NCBI RefSeq assembly: GCF_033807715.1
Contig: NC_084601.1
Location: 3,197,501 to 3,261,500 of the forward strand
From: Cololabis saira
Taxonomy: Eukaryota > Chordata > Actinopteri > Beloniformes > Belonidae
Direction of reading: 5' to 3'
DNA: 64,000 bases
The translations under genes were made by a program, and so were the position numbers. Under the pieces are notes generated by a model. The model saw only the letters and a program-made list of their open reading frames with translations. It was not told the DNA's origin and searched no databases. This document shows positions 56,264 through 64,000 of this stretch, one piece after another; positions within the stretch are counted from its first letter, which is position 1; every line of letters begins with the position of its first letter.

Positions 56264-57491
56264 CAAATTCAGACTCAATATATAAGAAAAGCAGCAGCGC
56301 CTTCTCTGTCTCCAAAAACGTTCTAAATACCAGGTGGATTCTTCCCTGATGTCTATGTTTTATCGTTCTTTCATCGAATCTGTCATCACTTTTTCTTTCA
56401 TTTGTTGGTTTCAATCCTTGAAGGTCAAAGACAGAAATCTGCTCAATAAGGTTGTCAGTCTAAGCCAGGGGTCGGCAACCCAAAATGTTTTAGAGCCGTA
56501 TTGGACCGAAAACACAAAAAACAAATATGTCTGGAGCTGCAAAAAATGAAAAGTCTTGTATCAGCCTTAGAATGAAGACAACACATGCTGCATATATCTA
56601 TATTAGTTATAGTTAGGGGGAGATTTTGTTCTTCATTATGCACTTCGAGAAAAAAGGTGAAATGTCAAGAAAAAAGTCAAAATTTCGAGAAAAACTCGAA
56701 ATGTTGAGAAAAAAGTCAAAATGTCAAGGAAATAGTCAAAATTTATTGAAAAAGTCAAAATGTTGAGAAAAAAGTCAAAATGTCGAGGAAAAAAGTCAAA
56801 ATTTCCAGAAAAAAGTCAAAATGTCGAGGAAAAAAGTCGAAATGTTGAGAAAAAAGTCGAAAAGTCGAGATTAAAAAGGAAAGGAAAAAGAGAAGAAAAA
56901 AGAAAAAAGGAAAAAAAAGACAGAAAAGAAAAAAGAAAAGAAGAAAAAAAGAAATAAAAAGAGAAAAAAAGGAAAAAAAAGGAAAAAAAAGGAAAAAAAG
57001 AAGAAAAAAGGAAAAAAAAAAGGTCAACATTTTTGAAAAAGCTCCAGGAGCCACTAGGGCAGCTCCAGAGCCGCATGCGGCTCTGGAGCCGCGGGTTGCC
57101 GACCCCTGGTCTGAGCAGTAAAATCATCGGGTCGGCTCAACAAACTTTACAAGAACTTTATAATAAACAGCTGATCAAGAAGGCAAACTCCATATTGTCT
57201 GATTGCTCACGTCCCTGAATAAACAGTTTCAGTTTCTACCATCAGTTACTGCTTAGACTCCCTTTTGCAAAGACAAACAGATACAAACACTCCTTTGTTC
57301 CTCCGCTATTGTTCTTTTAAATGCCGGAAGGAAAAGGTAGTGGGTGAAAAAGCCTTCACTCTCAAGCTTAGGTCTATACTACTATTGTAATTTATTATGT
57401 ATATTTTATGTATATTTAACATTGTGTGCTTCTCCTGTCGCCAAACTAATCGCCCCCTTGGGGACAAATAAAGTAATTGATTGATTGATTG
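56264..57491 (+). mobile_element. 5'-truncated L2-like LINE inside spc25 pseudogene
   Basis: Reads SIYKKSQQRLLCLQ, then MFYRSFIESVITFSFICWF and KVKDRNLLNKVV, and after the nested hAT MITE (56466-57108) SKIIGSAQQTLQELYNKQ, KKANSILSDCSRPLN. This is the C-terminal reverse transcriptase region of an L2-type LINE. The 3' end is GGACAAATAAAGTAATTGAT plus a TTGA-repeat tail. It is flanked by AACA (56260-56263, 57492-57495). Orientation is the same as the pseudogene. Only about 585 bp of LINE sequence remains. Confidence 0.85.
56466..57108 (+). mobile_element. hAT MITE, family H, copy 5
   Basis: CAGGGGTCGGCAACCCAAAA to GGGTTGCCGACCCCTG, flanked by GTCTAAGC (56458-56465) and GTCTGAGC (57109-57116), 7 of 8. 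643 bp, the longest copy. About ten GAGAAAAAAGTCRAAATGTC-type units (56646-56870) precede the GAAAA-rich stretch, showing expansion of the internal repeat. Confidence 0.93.
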
Positions 57492-57553
57492 AACAATCTA
57501 GCAGCATTCCTCGCAAATGTCAGGAAGGAGTTTATCTCTGTGGCACGCTGCTG

Positions 57554-58315
57554 TACGGAGCCTGTGAAGGATCATGCAATATATTTTTAATGTTGACAGA
57601 ATCGAGCGCATGTTTTATTAACTCGTTCGCACGATTTAATAAAACGTGAGCACATTTTATTAACTCGTGTGCACGTTTTATCGACTCGTGTGCACAAGTT
57701 AATATAACGTGCTCAAGAGTTATTAAATCATGAACACGATTTAATCAATCGTACACACGAGTTAATAAAACGTGTGCACATTTTTTTTTACTAAATTGTG
57801 CACACGATTTGGTTAAACAAGCTCTCGTTTTCCTTAATTGAGAGCTCGCTTTAGTTCATTGTAAACTAACTTTCTTTCGGTGCTTCCCACGCCAGACGGC
57901 GGAGATTACTTGCTCTAAGCATTCTTTTTAAAGTGGCTAGACTGATCACTATACCATGTTGGGAGGCTAGAGTTGCCAGCATTTCTTTTTGCGCCATGCC
58001 TAACCCATGGTAAATTCTTAGGAGATCCATGTTTAAAGGATCTTAATGCCCTTATGGCTGATAAGGGACGCATTACAGCACGATTGAATATAACGTGCGA
58101 ACATTTATAAAATTTTGATCAAGGGTAAGTAAATCGTACTCATGATTTTATGATATATTGTGCGCACAATTTTCCAAAATGTGCGCACGCTTTGTTAATT
58201 GTATCCACGCTTTAATAAATTGTGCTCACGATGACACATAACGTGCTCTCGATTAACTTTAACGTGGCCACGAAGTTACTTTTTTTCCTTCACTTGAGCT
58301 CTTACAGGCTCCGTA
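57554..58315. mobile_element. TAC...GTA foldback element, family D, at spc25 stop codon
   Basis: TACGGAGCCTGTGAAGG at the left and CTTACAGGCTCCGTA at the right, flanked by a perfect 6-bp duplication CTGCTG (57548-57553, 58316-58321). The arms (57590-57850 and 58080-58270) are arrays of loosely repeated units such as CGTGTGCAC/GTGCACACG joined by TTAATAAA. The central 57850-58080 is unique and encodes the small HTH frame on the minus strand. Excising the element and one duplication gives CGC TGC TGA, the stop codon of the pseudogene. Confidence 0.93.
57866..58030 (-). CDS. 54-residue HTH fragment of an integrase-like transposase
   Basis: The minus strand opens with ATG at 58030-58028 and stops with TAG at 57868-57866. 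Residues 6-25 read IYHGLGMAQKEMLATLASQH, and residues 28-45 read VISLATLKRMLRASNLRR. The pattern, a short helix, then YHxGLxxxEMLxxLA..HGIxISLxTLKRxL, matches the N-terminal HTH of fish proteins with an integrase (rve) core, many of which are transposon derived. The catalytic core is absent, so the frame is a fragment left in a non-autonomous element. That it reflects the family's original transposase is inference. Confidence 0.6.
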   Translation of the reverse strand: MDLLRIYHGLGMAQKEMLATLASQHGIVISLATLKRMLRASNLRRLAWEAPKES

Positions 58316-58421
58316 CTGCTGAGATCAACAGTACAATGTAAAATTATATAAAAAATACCATGTTTATGTGTTATGTTTTGATGTTTTCACTGCAATAAAA
58401 TAAAAAAATACAAAAAAAAAG

Positions 58422-59020
58422 GGAGAGTAAAAGAGTAAAGGCACTTATTGTTTTCTTTTGGAGACAGATGAAGGACACACTTCAGCTCACATCAGTCATT
58501 CAGACGGGGAAGTCTGAGCAGCGATGGAGGCGTGTGCTGAAGGTGAGCCGTGCATGTCAGCGAGGTCAGGCAGCAGTAGGTCATTTCCATAAGTTGCCGA
58601 TGGAGCAGGTGATATGAAGGTCCTGGCATGAGCTGGACAGAGGTAGAGGGGCAGATGGACCTGTCTTGCACTGACCATGTATTCCTGCACCCTGCTGGGG
58701 GCCCAGAAGGGGGCTGATCAGGCTCCCAGAAAGGAAGGTGTCCCGCTGACACGCTGGCGTTCAGCCCTGCCCAGCCTTGGCCTACACCCATTTCCACAGC
58801 CTTCTCTCAGCATCCCAACCTGCACAACACCCTCAACGCTGACCAAGCCCTCGGGGCTCAGCGCGGCCTCCCGGGCTAACAATGGCCCAGACAAACAAGC
58901 TGGTCCTTAGGACGGCCGAGCCAAATGAGTTTGCCAGGGATTGGATTCTAGCAGGGGTTGTAGCCGCGCTCCGCTGATGTGGTTATATGGATTTTTAACT
59001 GCAGTGCTGCTCTATTATCA
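58422..59020. other. Unassigned sequence, no gene seen
   Basis: Moderately GC-rich from 58490 to 58920 with overlapping 60-100-codon frames on both strands and no domain. Confidence 0.45.
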
Positions 59021-59026
59021 CCTCAG

Positions 59027-59679
59027 TAAGGTGGCCGAGACCCGCCATTGCTGAAAACTAAAGTAACGCTGCAAACAGAAACAAACGCCGCTGCAAATAA
59101 AATAAACGCTTAGCAAATAAAATAAACGCTGCAAACAAAAAGAAACGCCGCTGCAAATAAAATAAACGCTTAGCAAATAAAATAATCGCTGCAAACAAAA
59201 AGAAACGCCACTGCAAATAAAATAAACGCTTAGCAAATAAAATAAACGCTGCAAATAAAAAGAAACACCGCTGCAAATAAAATAAAAAAAACGACGCAAA
59301 TAAAAAAGCCACAACGGAAGTGAATTACCGGGGACTATTTTTGCTGATGCTGATGGTGTTTTTATGTGAGACGAAAAAAATTACACGTAGCGACGTTGAA
59401 CACTAACCTTTTCACTTATTTTCTCATTAATTGTTCTTCTTATTCCTCGCTCTTCTTATTTCTTCCTTTTCACTTACGTCCTCTTCGTCTTCTTCTTCTC
59501 CTCTAACGTAAAAAACACCGGTGCATCAGCAAAAAGTTTTTAATTTATTTTTTATTTTTCGTCGTTTTTTTTATTTGCAGCGGCGTTTGTTTTTATTTGC
59601 AGCGTTTATTTTATTTGCAGCGGCGTTTGTTTCTGTTTGCAGCGTTTATTTTCAGCAATGGCGGGTCTCGGCCACCGTA
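59027..59679. mobile_element. TAC...GTA foldback element, family B1, copy 3
   Basis: Begins TAAGGTGGCCGAGACCCGCC (one base change from TACGG) and ends GGCGGGTCTCGGCCACCGTA. Perfect 6-bp duplication CCTCAG (59021-59026, 59680-59685). The left arm has five alternating units of CGCTTAGCAAATAAAATAAA and CGCTGCAAACAAAAAGAAA type. Confidence 0.92.
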
Positions 59680-59895
59680 CCTCAGGGAGGCGGGTCCTCC
59701 TGAACTTGCAAAAACCCGATTCATGAAATTGATACAGAAGAGTGAGAGTGAGTCACTTCTCATCTTTCTTTCCGTTTTTCTTTTGAGGTACAGTCATTTT
59801 CTGCTAAGAGGCCAACACAAACAGCTTGAGCTGTGAATTTTCTTTGCAAGGTGACATTTTGTGGTCATTTACAAATAAAGCACACACACAAACAC

Positions 59896-60271
59896 AACCT
59901 GATCTCAGGTTGGTTACGCCACCTCCGTCGTCATGGCGACAGCAAACAATACGGTTAAATACTCAAATTTACGTTAAATACTAGAAAACATGGTTAAATA
60001 TTCGCCGTCAAAATACTTTTAAAACATCATCAAAACACCATTAAAACCTCAATAAAACACTGTTAAAACAGCGTTAGAAACATGCTTTTACAAACTGACA
60101 GTAACAAACAGTAACTTGCGTGTCAAAAACTCATAACTTAGCCACTATAATAAAGAATAATATATAAATAATGATAATGTAATAATCCGTGTATATATCA
60201 CGACAACGGATGCCACTGAAAATAGTGGTGAGAGGTCGTGGGAATTTCACGGATTTTTGTGAGATCAGGTT
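59896..60271. mobile_element. Short TIR element with AACCTGATCTCA ends
   Basis: AACCTGATCTCA at the left and TGAGATCAGGTT at the right are perfect 12-bp inverted ends. The 376-bp interior is AT-rich with repeated AAAACACYRTTAAAAC-like text and no coding frame. Target duplication not clear. Confidence 0.5.
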
Positions 60272-60279
60272 GCACAAAC

Positions 60280-60745
60280 TACGATGGAGTATTAGGGCCA
60301 AACTAAGACAAGAAAAATAGGAAATTACGAGAATAAAATCGTAAAATTACGAGAATAAAGTTGTAATATTACGAGAATAAAGTCGTAATATTACGGGAAT
60401 AAAGTCGTAATATTACAAGAATAAAGTCGTGATTTTACAAGAATAAAGTCATAGCCTAATGTTGTGAGAATAAAGTTGTAATACTACTAGAATAAAGTCG
60501 CAATTTTTCGAGAATAAAGTTGTAATATTACGAGAATAAAGTCGTAATATTACAAGAATAAAGTCATAATATTACGAGAATAAAGTCGTAAAATTACGAG
60601 AATAAAGTCGTAAAATTACGAGAATAAAGTCATATTGTTGCAAGAATAAAGTCGTAATATTACGACTTTATTCTCGTAATGTTATGACTTTATTCTCATA
60701 ATTTCAAATTTTTTTGTCTTAGTTTGTCCCTAATACTCCGTTGTA
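60280..60745. mobile_element. TAC...GTA foldback element, family A, copy 3
   Basis: TACGATGGAGTATTAGGGCC to AATACTCCGTTGTA with a perfect 6-bp duplication ACAAAC (60274-60279, 60746-60751). The left arm has about 15 monomers and the right arm only two, with no unique centre. Confidence 0.92.
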
Positions 60746-60751
60746 ACAAAC

Positions 60752-61439
60752 AACCACTGTCACAGACAAAGATATATCTACTTTGTTAGAAATCAATTGT
60801 ATAAAATATACATAAAGAATAATAAAGAAGTGCAATCCTTTATGAATTCATGATAATATTATTAAGATATGATTCAAGGATGGCAGAGCTACTTACTGCG
60901 TAGATAGGGGGGCCTAAAATCTCACATAAGCTCTTCAAACTATTACTCGCCAACAGAAACTCAATTTGCACCACACTGGATTACAAGTTGCCTTTATCGA
61001 CCCGTAGCTGCCTCTCTGCAGCTGCATGACGGCTGCTTAAATCATGAAGAGGTTAGCAGGGGGTTGCAGTGGAGTAGATTGGCGATAATTGGTTGAAGGG
61101 ATAGTATACAGTGATAAAGGGTCTAAATAGCCAGGCTTGTTCCTGTCATGTTTCACCACTTCTATTTCCATACCAATTAAACCTTGCTGAAGCTGCCATT
61201 ATGAGAAAAATGAAGGTGCAAAGGATGCATAATAGCCAAACACATCAAAGCACAACTCCACTCTCATTAACGCAACTTCTTTTTAAGGGAATTTATACAG
61301 AGTGCAACATTTTTTTTAAAGATATTTACCCAGCATGCTTTGATTTTAACCATATTCAAAGTTTATTTAGACGGGACAATGCATATTATTTAACACTACA
61401 TTAAGCAGTGTAAATACACCGGGTTTTAGCAGAAGTGCT
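60752..61439. other. Unassigned sequence, no gene seen
   Basis: Unique AT-rich sequence with no recognised feature. Confidence 0.5.
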
Positions 61440-61626
61440 AGTTTCCACCCGCAGTCCCCACAAACAACCAGACACACTCACACTCAGGGGCAATTTAGAA
61501 TGATCAATTTACCTAGCGAGAACCTGCAAACTCCACACAGAAAGACCCTGCTGGGCCTGGGAGTCGAACCGGGAACCTTCTTGCTGTGAGGCAACAGTGC
61601 TAACCACTAAGCCACCGTGCTGCCCG
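61440..61626 (-). mobile_element. tRNA-derived SINE (minus)
   Basis: On the minus strand it begins GGGCAGCACGGTGGCTTAGTG, an A-box region, followed near 61577 by GGTTCGACTCC, a good B box. The body reads GTGTGGAGTTTGCAGGTTCTC. The 3' tail is truncated. Confidence 0.75.
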
Positions 61627-62299
61627 ATTTTTGTTTTAACCTTTGCTTTCAACATGCACCTTTTTGTTGTACAGCAATATTACCTGACTCGGTATATTTT
61701 CTCAGGCTTAGGAACTTTATTTCGAAATCATACTTGTAATTAAGATAAGGATTATCTCATTTCTTTCACTGTCCCAGAGCTTATCGACGGAGAGGGAGAA
61801 AGGGATGGATAGAGGGCCACACAGCCTGGGAGAAACATGGAGATGGGAAGGATTGGATGGAGATGCATCTCTAGAGATATCTGCCAGCTCTTTCATCCCA
61901 TGATGAGCTGCCTATAATCCATGAGGATGACTAGATCTCATTTCAATGTAAGATTGAGAGTTGTATTGATTCCACTCGACTGAGAGGAAATGTGATCTGA
62001 GTTTTGAATGTATGAGTATGAGCCAGTGCTCCCCAATTTCAGAGGAAATTGGCTTTGGTGCATTAAATATTCTTTTTGCTGTCAAGCAGACCGTGCTGGT
62101 TGTTTTTGTCACATTGTGGCAGTAGAAAGGAGTGCAGGCCTGGTGTCACATGCCTGTACATCCCACACATAACAGTATCACTATAACTACGTCTCAGCCA
62201 GAACTAAACACTCACAGCTATTGCTGCTGGAGAAATGGAAAAGTAGTGGAAAAAATAAATGTAAAATAAATGTAAAATACTACAGTTAACACACTCCTA
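61627..62299. other. Unassigned sequence, no gene seen
   Basis: Unique sequence without coding or repeat evidence. Confidence 0.5.
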
Positions 62300-62303
62300 T
62301 TAA

Positions 62304-63042
62304 CACTTGTGCTGTCTGTGGGTCAAGGGAGGGTGAAGGGAGGAAAGAAGGAAGTAAGGAAAAAAGGAATGAAGATAAGAAGGAATGAAGGAAAGAAGGA
62401 GAAAACGAAGGAAGGAAGTAGGAAAGGGGGGAAGGAAGGGGGAAAAGATGGAAGGGAGGAAAGAAGGAAGTAAGGAAGAAAGGAGAAAAGAAGGAAAGAA
62501 GTAGGAAAGGGATTAAGGAAGGGAGAAAAGATGGAACGGAGGAAAGAAGGAAGTAAGGAAGAAAGGAGAAAAGAAGGAAGGAAGTAGGAAAGGGGGAAAA
62601 GATGGAAGGGAGGAAAGAAGGAAGTAAGGATAAAAGGAATGAAGGAAAGGAGAAAAGAAGGGAGGAAGTAGGAAAGGGAGTAAGGAAGGGGGAAAAGATG
62701 GAAGGGAGGAAAGAAGGAAGTAAGGAAGAAAGGAGAAAAGAAGGAAGGAAGTAGGAAAGTGAGTAAGGAAGGGAGAAAAGATGGAACGGTGGAAAGAAGG
62801 AATGGAGAAAAGGAAAGAAAGAAGGGAGGGAAGAAGGAAGGAATGGAGAAAATAAGGAAAGAAGGAAGGAAAAGCAAAGAAGGTAATAAAGGAACAAATG
62901 ACGGAAGGGAGGTAGGAAGAAAAAGGAGTAAAGGAGGGTAAAAAAGGAGGAAAAGAGGAAAGGAAGAAGGAAGGAGAGAGCATGGCAGGAGGAAAGAAGG
63001 AGAGAAGAATTGGGTCATTTTGAGCCAAAGACACTACAAGGG
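62304..63042. mobile_element. TTAA-flanked MITE with GGAA-array interior, copy 2
   Basis: TTAA at 62300-62303 and 63043-63046. The ends CACTTGTGCTGTCTGTGGGT and GTCATTTTGAGCCAAAGACA plus CTACAAGGG are inverted partners, matching 21787-22596. The interior, 62330-62990, is a GGAA-type array that in part shows a longer repeat of about 70-110 bp (landmark AAAAGATGGAA near 62445, 62527, 62598, 62694 and 62777). The F/L/P/S frames are artefacts. Confidence 0.85.
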
Positions 63043-63046
63043 TTAA

Positions 63047-64000
63047 ACATATTTCATATTCATTTCTGCGTCCTTATGTGGACGTAAGAGTGGATAGACC
63101 AAAGGGTTTGGATGGCTCAGTAACAGAAACCATTGGTAGTCGTATCTAATCCATCAGGAATTTACAATCACTCCCCAGGTCTGTCTCTCTGATGTCTTTA
63201 ATCCCAACTGAAGTGGTCTGTCGTTGGAAGGTTGGTAGTTCAATCCCTGGCTGGTTCAGTACACATGTCAAGATGAGTGGGCAAGAACCTGAATCCCAAA
63301 CTTCCTCTATAGATGTCGTTCTCTGATACATGAGGATGTATAATAGAGATAAATGACTGCATACAACTTGAGAGAGCTAATCAGTGCTACGTGAATGTTG
63401 AAGCGTAGAATTGATCTGCAAGACGAGAAAAACGTTGTATAAGTGCAGTTTTATCAAAGCTGATTTAAGATTTAAGAAGACTTAAACCCTTGATGATTAA
63501 ATCCTAAATCATCTCACAGTAAAACTGTCAATGCAACATCACAACCATGTGTGTTAATTATTTTCTCCTTGTTTTTCCTTTATCTGTGTTTTTTTAAGGT
63601 TCAAAATGTAATAAAATCCCCAACATATATTACCTCACTCATCAAAACTATATAAAACTATATTAGAATAAAAAATATAAAAAATATATAAAAGAAAATA
63701 TTAAAAAAATATATATATACAAAATATATTAAAAAAAACGATATAAAAAAACATCAAAATTCTGTAAAACCTAAAAAAAACTAAACATGATAAATTAATG
63801 AAAAAAAAGGTATTAAAAAAAACAGCTGTCAGCTATTTTTTTCTTTCTTTCTTTCTCTGTAGCTTTGCGGATGTTAAGGCATTTGTTTAACCGGTCTCCT
63901 GTGTCCTGTGTGACGGGACCATGTATTCATTTCCCATCCCCTCTTCTCTTCTATTCAGGGTCAAAGCGGGAATAGAGCCCATTCCAGCGGTCTTTGGTCA
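63047..64000. other. Unassigned, with possible retroposon ends
   Basis: 63220-63300 (GGTTGGTAGTTCAATCCCTG) looks like a B-box-containing retroposon fragment. 63950-64000 read on the minus strand (GACCGCTGGAATGGGCTCTA) resembles the common GCTGGGATAGGCTC 3' tail. 63600-63830 is very A-rich. No gene seen. Confidence 0.35.

Larger units (their letters stand above)
54123..58420 (+). pseudogene. spc25: Processed pseudogene of Spc25 (kinetochore)
   Basis: Spc25 is a subunit of the Ndc80 kinetochore complex. Four pieces (54123-54252, 55757-56263, 57492-57553, 58316-58420) form one intronless copy. Piece 1 reads SITDPDMNELEEIHNKHLKA; piece 2 reads coiled-coil sequence (ETLQVFKKDLGQKHVLIKEK) and the C-terminal globular domain (QKARLVFQDHLGLEI, KGEKLQFVFRNINLKDQD); piece 3 reads NNLAAFLANVRKEFISVARC and the stop. 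AATAAA (58394) and an A-rich tail follow, so it is a retrocopy. A stop at 55944-55946 and two or three frameshifts kill it. ACG replaces the likely start codon. Removing the hAT element and one 8-bp duplication restores an open frame across that junction. Identification rests on remembered family sequence, chiefly the NNxxAFLANVRK end. Confidence 0.85.

Noticed and set aside
56006..56326. 106-residue frame as an independent gene
   Set aside because: It is the C-terminal domain of the spc25 pseudogene running into a LINE, not a separate protein.
56250..57491. spc25-LINE chimera made by template switching
   Set aside because: First considered because both lie on the same strand, but the missing spc25 C-terminus, stop and poly-A tail are found downstream of the LINE, so it is an ordinary insertion.
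62286..63034. Frames of 173-231 residues on the minus strand
   Set aside because: Same reason: translation of a GGAA-type array inside a MITE.

Overview
The window looks like teleost fish DNA that holds no intact protein-coding gene. The evidence is the repeat community: hAT-type MITEs with GGGTCGGCAACCC-type ends, a Tc1 transposase fossil, L2/CR1-like LINE fragments with short-repeat tails, tRNA-derived SINEs and long (CA)n, (GATA)n and (GGAA)n arrays. Most long open frames are translations of simple repeats or fossil transposons. Family names are my own recognition and were not checked against a database; element borders come from terminal inverted repeats (TIRs) and target-site duplications (TSDs) read in the sequence.

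Layout. 0-6 kb: TA-flanked foldback MITEs, a Tc1-like transposase fossil broken by two younger insertions, a Harbinger-like element and a SINE. 6.9-22.6 kb: foldback elements packed with short tandem repeats, two copies of a Tc1-like unit that serve as empty sites for each other's insertions, and an L2-like LINE broken by a hAT MITE. 23-35 kb: more foldback elements, a pogo-like relic and a foldback with a hammerhead-like motif. 36-45 kb: two interrelated MITE families, a nested retroposon and a probable solo LTR. 45-53 kb: hAT elements with 8-bp TSDs, LINE fragments, and a foldback inside a LINE reverse transcriptase. 54-58.4 kb: a processed pseudogene of spc25 (kinetochore Ndc80 complex) with a poly-A tail, broken by a hAT element (itself holding a TTAA-flanked element), a 5'-truncated LINE (itself holding a hAT MITE) and a TAC...GTA element at the stop codon. 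59-64 kb: further foldback elements and a second GGAA-filled TTAA element.

Main novelty candidate. Nine complete elements and one half element in three TIR families all begin TACG (TAAG in one) and end CGTA or near variants. Six have perfect 6-bp TSDs, and one more is supported by a paralogous empty site. Their arms are largely short tandem repeats. One member carries a 54-residue frame resembling the N-terminal helix-turn-helix of fish integrase-like (rve) proteins, which suggests an IS3EU-like origin. Separately, two TTAA-flanked MITEs have interiors that have become GGAA arrays.
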